From contig JAGFBZ010000342.1 of NCBI GenBank assembly GCA_018398805.1, positions 828,001 through 892,000 of the forward strand: a stretch of DNA of 64,000 bases, given 5' to 3'. Position numbers and translations under genes: made by a program. This DNA is from Hirundichthys speculiger (Eukaryota > Chordata > Actinopteri > Beloniformes > Exocoetidae). Below are positions 45,232-55,864 of the stretch, piece by piece. Under the pieces are notes generated by a model. It was given only the letters and a program-made list of their open reading frames with translations, was not told the origin of the DNA and made no database searches. Numbering within the stretch: position 1 is the stretch's first letter; each line of letters starts with the position of its first letter.

Positions 45232-45973
45232 GGGCCTGATCTTTAGCCAAATCTCCTAAAGCCGCTATTTAGGAATCGCAGGTAGCGGAAGGGGCTTTCC
45301 CCTCCAAAGAACGCAATCTTCCACCTTGCTAAACCCGCTATCCCACCTCCGCTAACCGCTACATTATGCATTAGAGTGGTTAGGGCGTTCCACCTGTTAA
45401 ACCAATCAGTGCGTCAGCAGCCATTGCCTTTAAGAGCAGGTTGCGCTACCAGCTAACCGCTATGGAGCGTGATATATACATAAAAACATTTTTAATCAGA
45501 CACTTCCTATCGGCTACCTGAAAGTCCCAGATAGTCGGTGTCCTCCCAGTAAACACGCTCTGGTCGTCTATGGTTTAACTGGTGATCAAGCTGTTTAAGA
45601 CGAACTCTGCTATTTTCTCAGGGGTTCAACTGAGGTCAAATCACGCTTTTCATACAACAGTTAATTCCAGAGGTAGAGCTGTTTGTGCACGTCCACATGT
45701 GACCAGATGGACGCGCATTGAAGCCATTTGGACGCACTCTTGTACGCGCCGACTTGCGGGTAGCGGGTGGTCAGACCACCAAGCTACCCGCTATCCCACG
45801 ATCGCAAGATACCGAGTTTGCGGAAAGAACAAAAGACACGCCCATTGCCACGTCTACAAAGTGAGTAAGGGAGTCGGCATAATGGGTAGCGGCTTTAGCG
45901 GAGGTTCCTAAACCCCTAATTTGCGGGTAGCGGCTAGTGGGTAGCGGCTAGCGTGAAGTGTACGATCAGGGCC
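45232..45973. mobile_element. Harbinger-like MITE
   Basis: Begins GGGCCTGATCTTTAG and ends GTACGATCAGGGCC, terminal inverted repeats of the GGGCCTGAT type seen in fish PIF/Harbinger MITEs. Flanking trinucleotides TAT and TAA would be a worn 3-bp target duplication. GCGGGTAGCGG and CCGCTACC-type words recur in both orientations inside (45278-45480 and 45756-45955). Length is 742 bp with no transposase or Myb-like frame. Confidence 0.6.
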
Positions 45974-45976
45974 TAA

Positions 45977-46770
45977 ATATACAGATGATAAAACAGGACG
46001 GTGTTACAAAAAACTGGTCAGTGTTTCTTCCTCTCTCGGTCAGTTTTCGAGTCTTTCTGGGGGAAAAGTCCAGCGTCTCCCTGTAAAAGCATCCGGTTCC
46101 TTTTCTCTTTCATATTTAAGGCTCCACGAGAGCGTCTCGCTGTCGACGCCTCAGAACTGTGGCAGCGCCAGTCGGTGATGAAGTCGTGGATCAAACATCG
46201 TCGGACCTTGGGCCATTTAGCCCCGAGGTGACGCTGCCCATCATCAGCTGCTGATGAGGCGTTCACAGACGGCGCGTCCTTTTCGCTCTCTTCTGAGATC
46301 CCTTCAAAGACGCTACCAAGGTTCCTTCTTCCTTTGACATCTCGGCCTTTTTTTTTTTTTTTTACACACTCTGTCTTTGATGCTTCACAGTCCCGACCTT
46401 CGTCTTCTCTGCTTTTCCACTGAGCATCTTTGCTCGTCCGGTGCTGAACAAACCTGAGCAACAAAAATCTAACCATCAACAAAACACTGAATAAAATGAT
46501 GAGAGAATCTCATAAACTCCTGATCCATTTACAACGGGGCAGAGAAAGCGAGACCCTTTTAGTGTTTCACGACAAAACTATTAGGTGCTGATGGCAGTGA
46601 CGCACCTTAAAAAGGCTGAGACACGAGCGGCAAAGGAGGAGGATATTGCACTTAATTAGGTTAACTGGCAGCAGGTCGGTGACATGACTGCGTATAAAGA
46701 CACCATTTAAGAGAGGCAGAGACTCAGAGGCTCAGAAACCTGCAAAATACTCTTCCCTGAACGTGTCTTC
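45977..46770. other. No gene recognised
   Basis: Open frames on opposite strands overlap at 46001-46482 (154 residues minus, 76 plus). The minus one is lysine/arginine/glutamate-rich without a recognisable domain. A poly-T tract lies at 46348-46364. Confidence 0.4.
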
Positions 46771-46778
46771 ATCTACAG

Positions 46779-47235
46779 CAGTGGTCCCAAACCTTTATGT
46801 AGCTGCAGACCGGTCAATGCTTGATAATGCTTGATAAAAAGTGTCTGGTAACGTCCTCTGTACCCATTAAATAAATAAATCATACAGAGCAGGTTTGGTA
46901 CTAGAACCACCTGTCATGATAAATCCATATTTCAGTACGACTCTTGGTTTTGTCTGTTAAAAGTTTTATTTTTCTTGGAAGTCGTAGGCTGTTCTTCTTT
47001 CTCTTCACACTGCATTTTCTCCTTCACAAGGAAACTTTCCAAAGATGTCTGTTTCTTACTCATTTTGCTAGCTGGGTTAAATGTTAGCGCTCAAGTGACC
47101 GAGATGTAACCGAGAGAATCCGGTCATCTTTCAAAATAAAGCTCGTTCAGACTCAGATAATAAATAAAACTTAAAAAAAATTTTTTACTTGCGTGGCCCG
47201 GTACCGGTCCGCGGCCCGGAGGTTGGGGACCACTG
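46779..47235. mobile_element. hAT MITE with 7/8 target duplication
   Basis: Begins CAGTGGTCCCAAACCTTTATG and ends GGTTGGGGACCACTG, terminal inverted repeats. Sub-terminal ACCGGTC and CCGGTCCGCGGCCCGG words are typical of this common fish hAT MITE style. Flanking octamers ATCTACAG (46771-46778) and ATCCACAG (47236-47243) agree at 7 of 8. Length 457 bp, non-coding. Confidence 0.88.
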
Positions 47236-47243
47236 ATCCACAG

Positions 47244-47740
47244 TACATAATGTCATTAAAATAAAAAAAAAAAAAACATTTACAAGAAATCCTGGTGTAA
47301 AACAAAGGTGATCTTCGGACCCTCAGGCGGCGATGCATCAGAAACAGACATGGAAATCTGTTCTCGTGCTCAGGAACACTTCCAAAAATAAAATAAAATA
47401 AAATAAAATAAAAATCACTGTCTGTGAAAACAGCTGGTCCTGCCAACCATCAAATGCAAAGATTTAGAGTTCTCTATTGGATACGATGGACACCACATAT
47501 GGGTGTTTTTGGAGGGACCATTGGTTCAAAATTCTGCATCTCTGACGGTATCGGGGGGTGGGGGGGAGGCGTGGACACCCTGCACATCTGGAAAGGAAAC
47601 GTCAGCACTGAAAAGAGAAATTATCTGCTCATCTTTTTTTCTTTTCAATCATCTTGTCCGTGGTTTAAGATGCCTTTCAAACAATTACACAGAATCAAAG
47701 TAGATTGAAAACAACATCACAAAAAAATATATTTAAAAAG
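47244..47740. other. No gene recognised; AAATA microsatellite
   Basis: Contains (AAATA)n at about 47385-47414 and a G-rich patch at about 47551-47568. No coding sequence supported. Confidence 0.5.
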
Positions 47741-47912
47741 TAGGGCTGTCAAAGTTAACGCGTTAACGCATGATTAACGCAAAATAATTTTAACGCAACT
47801 AATTTTTTTAACACGCGATAAACGCGTTGCCGTTGATGTACAATAGTAGAGAGGAGAGTAGATTTAATGAGCCTCGGGCCCCGCCGTAGTTGTAGTCCTG
47901 TAGTTCTCTATA

Positions 47913-48230
47913 GTGTGTCAAATAGGAAGCCATGCAGTGACGTCGACTTCCATGCCGCAGACAGACAGACGTAAACAAACCTCCGTTAGCAGTAGTTGGG
48001 ATAAAATGGATACAAAAGATACTATTTTAAATGGTAAGTTTAGCTTCAAAACCTTGCCTGATGGCCAATTCCACAAGATAAATGTTGTTTGTGTTTGCTG
48101 TCGATGTGAATTTAGTTACCACCGGAGTCTGACTACTGAAATATCACTTGTCGGCTACTCAAAGCGCTGATGCAGAGAGCCCCCCCCCCCCCCCCCCCCC
48201 TTCCCCCGCCGTTTGAAGCAAACCACGAAA
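47913..48230 (+). pseudogene. hAT transposase N-terminus, broken BED zinc finger
   Basis: The 85-codon frame ending at 48170 contains NVVCVCCRCEFSYHRS, matching the CxxC...F.YHRS part of hAT BED fingers. One base later, in another frame, KYHLSATQSADAES completes the SL.YHL...H pattern, with the final histidine replaced by glutamine. A single-base frame change therefore splits the finger. The following poly-C tract and LINE insertion end any further coding. This is a different hAT lineage from the three copies at 1.7, 15 and 52 kb, whose finger reads KVWLHF...GGNTANM. Confidence 0.65.
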
Positions 48231-48345
48231 ATATTTTGTATGAAGAGCATAAGAGATAATAATGTATAATGGATTTGGCATTGTAGCAATAAATAAACAT
48301 GCATTTGTTTTGCATAAGGCAAGCATTTGTGTACTCTCATATTAG

Positions 48346-48930
48346 GAAAGGCAACTTTATTTGTAGAGCACAATTCGTACACAAGGCAATTCAAAGTGCT
48401 TTACAGATGCATAAAATCACAAGAAGGCAAATAGAATCATTCCATACAAGCATAAAAATAATCAATTATAAATAAAATTAATTAATAAAAAAAATTAATT
48501 AATTAAATTAAAAATGAAGAGTGTAGATAGAATCCTTCTAGTCATCATCTTCACGTCTAAATAGAACTGTTTTCTGTCTGGATCTGAACATTGTCAGAGT
48601 TCAGGTCTGTCTCATATCTTCTGGAAGACTGGTCCAGATTTTAGGAGCATAAAACTGAAATGCAGCTTCACCTTGTTTAGTCCTGACTCTGACACCAGCA
48701 GGAGACCACTACCTGAGGTTCTCAGAGTCCAGGTTGGTTCATATGGAACTAACATGTCAGAGATGGACTTTGGGGCCATGAAGAGACTTGAACACAAGTA
48801 GAGCTGTTTTAAAGTCTATTCTCTGAGTGACAGGAAGCCAGAGACCTCAGGACTGGACTAATATGGTCATATTTCCTGGTTCTAGACAGGACTTGTATTA
48901 ATAAGAGTAATACAACTTGAAAAAGATCTG
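48346..48930 (-). pseudogene. 5'-truncated LINE (L2/Rex1-like), reverse transcriptase C-terminus
   Basis: Minus-strand translation, across one or two frame changes, reads RKYDHISPVLRSL, RIDFKTALLVFKSLHG, SDMLVPYEPTWTLRTSGSG, YAPKIWTSLPEDMR and RSRQKTVLF. This is the ordered C-terminal signature of fish CR1/L2/Rex1-group reverse transcriptases (RIDFK..LLV.KSL, LV.Y.P...LRS.G.G, YAPK.WN.LP...R, F.S.LKT.LF). A 3' tail with TGTAAAGCACTTTGAATTGC and AAATAAAGTTGCC follows toward 48346. Stops and shifts make it dead. It lies inside the hAT at 47741-49046. Clade assignment is tentative. Confidence 0.75.
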
Positions 48931-49046
48931 TATAAGGTAGATTTAGAACAGATAAAAATATGCGATTAATTTGAGATTAATCATGATTAACTATTGACAG
49001 TCATGCGATTAATCTGATTAATTATTTTGAGAAATTGACAGCCCTA

Positions 49047-50321
49047 AAAAAAAGATATATAAATATTTCCACAGAAGCCACAGAAGACTCTTCAAGTCTC
49101 TCCTTGCGTCCACACGTGCAGCAGCGGCGTAGCTGCCATCAGAGGCAAAGCTCATCATTTCATATTCAGTTAAATGGTTAATAAATACAATTAACTATTT
49201 CACAAAATGTTTAATACAAATAGGTTACAATCATCAGTAAATTCATTAAATATATTTCATGTATTTTGATTTAAATTAAAATAATAATGGAGGAACCAAT
49301 TTTTAGTTCTGCTTGGCCACTATGTTTCTCAGGAGATTTTAATTTTGTTGCACTCCAAGAGCCACACGAGGAGTTAATGCGGTCAATGAGGTGCATTTTA
49401 TTGACTTTTCATTGCTGTAAAATCATGTGAAGCCAATTAAGCTTTTAAATTTTCAGTGTTTGCTTATTTATTTGTCTCGTGTATTTCTGTTTTTAATAAT
49501 GTAAGTATTCTTTATGAAGCTCATTTTAGTTTTGGATTTCTTTTAGTTCTGACAGCATTTAAGAGGGCAATAAAGATCACGTAAGACGTGATGAAGACGT
49601 TGTCCGTCAATAAACCGGCCGTTAAAACCCAGGAACGATTCTGAGCCTCGATTTGACTCCGAGGGAGTTACAGGCGGCGTGGACGTGTGGACTTGTGGCG
49701 ATGCTGGTGGAGCGTCAATGCTCTCCTAGATGGACTTCATAAATCCACGTTCAAAGCGGAGCGGAAGAGCTGAATCGAAGCTTCGCTCTTCACATACGTG
49801 CATCAGTCTCTTTTATTCCTGGCTGCAGTTCCCATAATCAGATAATATCCTCTCTGAGTGACAACGGGAATCAATTTAGATATCGACAAAGACCTCCTTT
49901 TACCCCGATGCCACGGCCAGTTTACACGAAGCCGAAGCAGAAAGAGAGCGAGAGGCGGCTCCAAACGTAAGAAGGTCGACAGAAAGACGGTCATTGACGC
50001 CTGATTCACCGCGGTTGGATTCCACAACGATTTTCACACGACGACGCAGACGATTGAAATAATGTAGGGAATTGCATGAATTTACGGCGTCGCAGGTCGT
50101 TAGGGTTTCTGTTTGGCTGTCGATAGATGGAGGAGACGGACGCCAGCGAGGCAGCTGGATGATCCATCAGGGCCGTTCGGGAGAAAAGGTCGAGACGGAT
50201 GAAGGAGACGCACCATCCTGAGACGAAACCAGAGGAGCGGTTGCCATGGAGACAGAGGAACTTCAATGGACCTGCTGAGTGTGACTTTTAGTCATGAAAT
50301 ATGCGTAAATGTATGAGTAAA
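49047..50321. other. 1.3 kb without recognisable gene
   Basis: AT-rich to 49620, then moderately GC-rich with CGACG-type words to 50270. No exon, RNA gene or complete repeat recognised. Confidence 0.4.
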
Positions 50322-50323
50322 TA

Positions 50324-50624
50324 CAGTGATCCTTCGCCAATTCACGCATTAAGTTCTGCGGTTTTAGTCATTCAAGGATTTTTCAGAAATATATAATATA
50401 ATAAAAAAATCAAAAAAATCACAGGAACATCACAGGATGTTGTGCGCGTTCTCTCACAGCGCAGAAATGTTGTGAGCCAGCCTGGCCCCTTTAAGAAGGT
50501 AGCCTTATGGGTAATGGTGTGGCCTTGTGGGAAATGTAGTGTGTGTCATGGAATGGCAGAACTAAAACAGGGTTAGATGAAAAGTGGAGTGCGCATAAAC
50601 AGCAGCCCAGCGTGTATAGATTTA
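50324..50624 (+). mobile_element. pogo/Tigger-like element copy 4, 3'-truncated
   Basis: Begins CAGTGATCCTTCGCCAATTC after TA (50322-50323) and follows the left half of 6125-6766 and 11852-12140 as far as CGTGTATAGATTTA. There a palindromic MITE fragment is joined and the remaining half of the Tigger element is absent. Confidence 0.75.
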
Positions 50625-50807
50625 CCATATTTCTGGACTATAAAGTGCACCTGAATATAAGCCCCACCCATTAAAATATAAACGAAATATATATTTTCTC
50701 ACATATAAGCCGCACCGGACTATAAGCCGCCGGTATCCAGGCTGAGAAATAAGATATTTACATCGAAAGATTTTGTACCATAAGTGTTTATTCATATACT
50801 TGAACTG
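50625..50807 (-). mobile_element. Palindromic MITE fragment, joined to telomere-like repeats
   Basis: Starts CCATATTTCTGGACTATAAA at a TA inside the Tigger copy. It matches the reverse complement of the right end of the element at 60782-61483 (through AAGTGTTTATTCATATACTT). It stops abruptly near 50807, where GGGTTAGGGTAACC and CCTAACCCTAACCC begin. The rest of the MITE and of the host Tigger element is missing on the far side. Confidence 0.7.
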
Positions 50808-50810
50808 AAA

Positions 50811-50845
50811 GGGTTAGGGTAACCTTAACCCCTAACCCTAACCCT
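50811..50845. repeat. Short telomere-like block
   Basis: GGGTTAGGGT is followed head to head by AACCTTAACCCCTAACCC and further CCTAACCC units, so both orientations of a telomere-like hexamer meet within 35 bases. Confidence 0.7.
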
Positions 50846-51164
50846 GACGTCCATGGACGTCCGGTGGGAAAAGATAAAAAAATTCAGCTATGGACTGCTG
50901 AATATCAGAACTCTTGGCTCTAAGTCTCTGTTAGTCAATGATCTGATCACGGAGACTTTGATAATTACAATCAATATACTTTGTCCCATATAATATTACA
51001 CATTTGTGCCCCTTTCCATCCTCTCTGTCCATCTCCCTCCTCTTTTCTTCCTTCACCCAGCTGCTCTTTGGCAGGACGGTCCCCCCTTTTGATCCAGGTC
51101 CAGCTCAAGATGTCTTCCCTCTTCAGAGGGGGGTGTTTCCATGCCACTGCTTGGCCTTTGAGCT
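50846..51164. other. Spacer between telomere-like blocks
   Basis: Includes the small palindrome GACGTCCATGGACGTC at about 50846-50861 and a pyrimidine-rich patch at 51005-51060. No gene recognised. Confidence 0.4.
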
Positions 51165-51560
51165 TACCCTAACCCCTAACCCTAACCCTAAACCCCTAAC
51201 CCTAACCCTAACTTCTAACCCTAAACCGCTAACCCTAAACACTAACCCTAACCTCTAACCCATAACCCCTAACCCTAAACACTAACCCTAACCCTACCCT
51301 CTAACCCTAAACCCCTAACCTCTAACCCTAACCCTAACCCTAAACCCCTAACTCTAACCCTAACTTCTAACCCTAAACCGCTAACCTTAAACACTAACCC
51401 TAAACCCTACCCTCTAACCCTAAACCCCTAACCTCTAACCCTAACCCTAACCCTAAACCCCTAAACCTAACCCTAACCTCTAACCCTAACCCTAACTTCT
51501 AACTCTAAACCCCTAAACACTAACCCTAACCTCTAACCCAACCCTAATCCTAACCCTTAC
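51165..51560 (+). repeat. Degenerate interstitial telomere-like array
   Basis: About 400 bp of CCCTAA hexamers mixed with CCCCTAA, CTCTAACC, ACTTCTAACC and AAACACTAACC variants. The exact vertebrate telomere hexamer (CCCTAA) is common but never runs for more than a few units before a 1-3 base variant, so this is an interstitial or ancient array, not an active telomere end. Sub-blocks repeat: AACTTCTAACCCTAAACCGC occurs near 51208 and again near 51362. Confidence 0.88.
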
Positions 51561-52127
51561 CTGCCGTTGTTTCTTGAATTAAGATTCAATAATATTAGCT
51601 ACAGTCAAGGATATCTGCTGGAGACATTTGCCTGGAGTCAGTCTGGGTTGTGAGAGACACTGCATGAATGAAGTTGACTTGAACTGAAGAAGACACAGCA
51701 GCTCTAATCGAGGGTTGGGGGGTTGTCAAGGACTGGCAGTGGAGTAGCTCAGTCTTAATTTGACTTAAGCGTCCATCCAGCGCCTCCAGGAGAGTGCTTT
51801 TCATCGTCTTGATTACGCCGTCGGTGCCGCGCTCTCGAGAAAAAGCGCTCTGAAGGACCACCGTGGCGGGGGATCGTGTCAGTTGTGTTTATAGTCTCAG
51901 CACTCACTGCGCTCACTGACAGTGTGGTTGAACGGTCGTGGTCAGCTACGCAGACACTTAGAAGCTGCTTTTTTTTTTCTCCCCAACGAGAAAGCTCCGT
52001 ATCTTGCACGTCTTCTGTAGATGCTTGGCTAGCACTTTCACATTAACATGGACGGCTTCCAGATATCCGAAGGGTCTACAGCAAATGTTTTAAGTGCACT
52101 GCAATCCTCCATGCAATAGCGGTGGGG
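51561..52127. other. No gene recognised
   Basis: Short minus-strand frames (51595-51861, 51755-52009) have no domain. Contains a poly-T run near 51969-51979. Confidence 0.45.
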
Positions 52128-53180
52128 TAGGGTTGGGAATCGAGAACCGGTTCCTGTAGAGAACCAGTTCCTATAGAGAACTGGTTCCGTGTGTTTCAAT
52201 TCCATGGAATCGTTTGGCAGTTTATCCAGCGATTCTCTTTTCGATTCCAACCAGCGCGAATCTCACGTAATTTACGCAAGTTACGCACAGTCAATTCCAG
52301 AAAGCACTTACGTGATTAAGTTACGTCGGTTTAGCACGCGCATTGCAGTTGTAAACAACAATGGCGCCCACCAGGTTCAAACGCTCCAAAGTTTGGCTTC
52401 ACTTCACCAAAGAAAGATGGCAACAAGGCAACTAGCAGTCATTGTAAAGTGGAGATAACAGCGTCGGGAGGGACCACGGCTAACATGCAGAAACATTTGA
52501 ACACACAACATGCGATAATGAGTGTCGTGTTTTTGACGCTTCAGACTGATGGATCTCAACCCAGCAGCAGTAGCCAAGCTAAGATCACCTCTGGTAACTC
52601 TGGTTAGTAGCTATCCTGCTGCCTATGTGCTTCTTTGTAAAACACGCTATAACATTAACGCTATGCTATTAAACGAATGCCTTCTGCATTACATTTAGAA
52701 GATGACCGTGACGAGAGAGAGAGTCTGGCTGGTTCAGAGGCTGGAAGACATGATTATTTTACTGCTAAAAAATTGTTAATTCTTCATAGTATTTGCTGAT
52801 TTGTACTATGCACTGTTCCGTTGTATTTGATAGTATTTATCTTTCTTTATTATTATTTTTGAGTGCTTAATGAGCTCATATATCCTTTTAAAAGGAAGGT
52901 TTTTTTCATTTCTATTAGGAAAAATCTGTTAGTAAAATGTTCCACATTCTTGTGTATTTGCACAGTTACATATTACAACAGTTAACACGTTATCCAGGCT
53001 TTGGGCCTCTTTTGACCTCGCTGTTGAGTTTGTAAGGTCGTGACTTCTTAGTAAAAAAAATTGATGCTAATAAAACTGTTTGTTTTTCCCCCAATTTGAA
53101 TCGATAAGAGAATCGATAAAGAATCGGATCGTTAAACTGTATCGATAATGGAATCGGAAAAATTTTCATTTTACATCCTA
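52128..53180 (+). mobile_element. BED-finger hAT, internally deleted, copy C
   Basis: Begins TAGGGTTGGGAATCGAGAAC as in copy A and aligns with copies A and B throughout. The last 20 bases (TTTTCATTTTACATCCTA) are a diverged version of the expected CAATTCCCATCACTA end. The flanks show no 8-bp match. Length 1053 bp. By eye, copies A and C are close enough that long perfect stretches are shared. Confidence 0.85.
52361..52870 (+). pseudogene. Fossil hAT transposase 5' exons with broken BED zinc finger (copy C)
   Basis: The same structure as at 1889-2372: ATG at 52361, the KVWLHF block, a frame change, then SHCK and a GG(N)TANMQKHLNTQH finger in which this copy has GGACC for GGAAC (asparagine to threonine). 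A GTTAGT donor follows near 52603, then a TTTAG acceptor near 52698 and the second exon starting with GAAGATGACC. Shared defects with copies A and B are noted there. Confidence 0.68.
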
Positions 53181-54446
53181 GTTTTAACTGTTCTTGCATT
53201 GATTCTCTGAACAAGAAGGACAGCAAAGACAACAGCAGCCACATCTGTTAAAACACACCTGGCAGGTGGCCACCGACCCCGCTGCACGGTTCTAGCACGA
53301 GCACACCTGAAATGTGGCATTGAGAGTTCGGAGCTGCAGCAGCTGCAGATAAAAGAAAAAAAAAAAACAAAACCAAAATGTGAATTCTCTGGCGCCGTTT
53401 GTTCATCTGAGGGTGATGAATTCGATTACTCCCCCTGTAATCTCATTTCTTCCTCCTTTTTTAAAGAATTCTCCAAACGTGCATCGCTTTGATGCAGCCT
53501 GAGTCACCTCCATGAGCTCACTTCAGTTTTCCTTTAGGCTCTGTGCAAAATCAAGAGCATTTAACTCGGTTCTGTCGCTGCCGTCTTGCAAAAACGTCAC
53601 GCCGCAGACTTTGCAGAGCGGCCGCCGGGCTCCTTCCCCCTTTTGTGATTTAAGGAGGTTGGGGTTTTCCGGAACAAAACTGTCAAATCAGCGAGCTCTC
53701 CGTGGCGTCGCTTTCGGTGGGCGGCTGCTTCCGGGTATCACACGCGTTCGTATTAAGGCTCCGTTTTCCTGCCTCCATTCTCTTTCCTGCGGAGCCACGG
53801 TGAAAAACGTGCAGGCGGACGCGAACGCAGCGGCGGTTGGCGGGGGTTTTTAAGACGCCGCTGCTCTGCAGTCGGGGCCAACTCAGTTCTGTTTCAGTGA
53901 TCACAAGTGTTTTTTACCGGTCGTGGCACGACGGCAGGCCTCGCGGTCTCTCCAAGGCAAGGGCGCAGATGGCACTGGGGACGAAGGGGGACATGTCCCC
54001 CCCAGATTTATATTGATCCCTATCTGCCCCCCCCCACCACCAAAACATAAGTAGGCACCAAACATAGGAACTAGAAAAGCTCTCGGAGAGCTCAGACCTC
54101 CACCAGCAGCTCGTCTATCTTACAATGATGAAGAATCTTTTTAAAAGTTCCTGGATCCAGAAAGTGATCCGGCTCAGCGGATCAATCTGATAGTTTCTGC
54201 TACGACTAATGCTGCGTTCAGCTGTACTCGTAAATTGGAAGTTTGAAGTCGGAAAAGCGTTGAAATCTAGCATCTACCAGAGTTTTAATTTCATTTCATT
54301 AACTTTGTTTTTGTTTTTTAAAATTCCATGTTCCATGACGTTCCAGTTTTTAAAGTGGAAAGCGCTCAGTTCTGAGGTTATGTTGTTCGGATCTCTACGT
54401 TCCGATTTCCAATGTAAATGTAATGCACCATTTCAACCCCGGGGTT
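53181..54446. other. No gene; possible transposon ends
   Basis: 53958 onward (CAAGGGCGCAGATGGCACTG, then GACATGTCCCCCC) resembles one terminus of a common fish transposon whose other terminus style (CTAGAAACGCCCCTG) is seen at 57692-57707. The flanking octamers do not match, so they may be unrelated fragments. 54208-54428 (ATGCTGCGTTCAGC ... CGTTCCGATTTCC) may be a small MITE. Neither is certain. Open frames at 53512-53904 overlap on both strands and have no domain. Confidence 0.35.
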
Positions 54447-54546
54447 AAAAGCTTGCAAGCAACAATTCGCACTGTTTAAATAAAAGAAACTATTTTTCTC
54501 AACAAATCTTTTATTCATTTTGTCGAGCATTTGCAAGCTGCCTGTC

Positions 54547-55415
54547 TATGGAGCCCTGTTTGGGTCATAATTCAATGAATAAATTAGTCTATTATTATGA
54601 AATACAGGCGTTTATTATTATGAAATGTGTATCCATTATTATGAAATATTTCCAATTATTATGACATACATGTTTATTATTATTTAATATTTCCCATTAT
54701 TATAAAATATATGTGTATATTATGAAATATTTTCCATTATTATGAAAAAGTAATTATTATGAAATATATTTTTATTATTATTTAATTATTTAATTAATTA
54801 ATTAAGTTTAATGCATAATAATTCATTTCAGAATGGGTTTTTTTTTCTAAGAATGAGTTTTTACATAATGGCTTCATTTTTAATAAGAATGAGCTTTCAC
54901 ATAATAATGACATTTTGCCAGTGGGCGGGACCAGTGGTTGACCTGCACGCTCATTGGCTGATCCTTCTCCATTCTACGCTCTGACATCGACTAGTTTTGG
55001 CCGTGAGGTCCCGTTAGCAGCGGGCCGTGATGTCATCAAGGTGCGCTCCTAGTCCGATTGTAGCTATGGCAGCTTGGACTGAGCTACGGGAAACGTTGAC
55101 CAGGGTAGCAGACAATATCGAAAATGATAATTTATCAGGCGATACTATTTTGACCCGATTTGACGATTCACTGTTCTGTTGCTTATGCCTGAATGAAAGA
55201 GCAGCCAATCACATAAATGGCTCCGCCCTCTCTGCTGTGATTGACACACAAATCATTCTTATGAAAAACAAAGCCATTATTATGTAAAAGCTCAATCTTA
55301 TAAAAAATGAAACCCTTATCATAATAATGGGAAATATTTCATAATAATAAACACCTGTATTTCTTAATAATAGACTCATTTATTCATTGAATTATGACCC
55401 TAATGGGGCTCCATA
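54547..55415 (+). mobile_element. IS3EU-like element with 6-bp target duplication
   Basis: Terminal inverted repeats of about 62 bp begin TATGGAGCCC and continue GGGTCATAATTCAATGAATA at both ends with few mismatches. The hexamer CCTGTC is duplicated exactly at 54541-54546 and 55416-55421. A six-base duplication with TAT-type termini is what I recall for the IS3EU superfamily; this identification is tentative. Sub-terminal regions are made of ATTATTATGAAATA repeats. The centre has CCAAT-type boxes (CTCATTGGCTG near 54950 and AGCCAATCAC near 55203) and an open frame at 55066. At 869 bp it is short, probably non-autonomous. Confidence 0.65.
55066..55287 (+). CDS. Open frame inside IS3EU-like element, possible transposon protein N-terminus
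   Basis: From ATG at 55066 the frame reads MAAWTELRETLTRVADNI, then DTILTRFDDSLFCCLCLNER, and ends in terminal-repeat sequence at 55287 (73 codons). The first 50 residues are acidic with a predicted helical character and a CCLC cluster. The last 20 are encoded by the repeat-like end. The upstream GGGCGGGACC, CTCATTGGCTG and GC-rich sequence could be a promoter. I do not recognise the family. It may be the first exon of a lost transposase or a chance frame. Confidence 0.35.
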   Translation: MAAWTELRETLTRVADNIENDNLSGDTILTRFDDSLFCCLCLNERAANHINGSALSAVIDTQIILMKNKAIIM

Positions 55416-55626
55416 CCTGTCAGCTATATAATGTGTAATTGATGCTTTCAGTTCAATTAATTCAAACAAAGTTATTGGAACACTCACAAGATGTCACCAA
55501 AATCACTTTGTCCCTTTAAAATCTTTCGGAAAATGATGCAAATGTAAGATGAATATCGATATATATCGTATCGTGATCCGAATATCGTGTATTGTATCGT
55601 GAGATTAGCGTATCGCTACAGCCCTA

Positions 55627-55830
55627 GTTGTGCTCAAATGCAGGTCATAAACAGACAAATGACTTCATTAGCATTACATCATTCTCGTCATCCCTCAACT
55701 TGTTACATTTCTGGGCTTAACAAGAATCTATTTTTTTTCCCTGCAGCTTTTTAATAGCTCTGCATATCAAGCACAGTCCCCCCCCCCCCCCACCACCACC
55801 ACCACCACCACCCCCCCTGCTCTCAGACTG

Positions 55831-55864
<34 letters not shown>

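Larger units (their letters stand above)
47741..49046 (+). mobile_element. hAT element with BED-finger remnant and nested LINE
   Basis: Begins TAGGGCTGTCAAAGTTAACG and ends GAAATTGACAGCCCTA. Both sub-termini repeat GATTAA/TTAACG words. Flanking octamers TTAAAAAG and AAAAAAAG match at 6 of 8. The left third carries a broken BED zinc finger (47913-48200). A 5'-truncated LINE (about 48346-48930) interrupts the rest. A run of 21 C lies at 48180-48200. An autonomous copy would be longer and would encode the DDE/RNase H-like transposase, which is missing here. Confidence 0.8.
54447..55626. mobile_element. hAT element, 5'-truncated, split by an IS3EU-like insertion
   Basis: 54447-54546 (AAAAGCTTGCAAGCAACAAT...) and 55416-55626 (ending TATCGCTACAGCCCTA) match consecutive parts of the element at 39083-39521. 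The 869 bases between are a separate element flanked by CCTGTC duplicates. The left terminus of the hAT is missing. Confidence 0.75.

Noticed and set aside
46018..46482. 154-codon minus-strand frame with lysine-rich centre
   Set aside because: The lysine run is a poly-T tract in translation. An opposite-strand frame overlaps, and no domain is visible.
51165..51560. Active telomere end
   Set aside because: The hexamers are degenerate and internal, with unrelated sequence and intact transposons on both sides.
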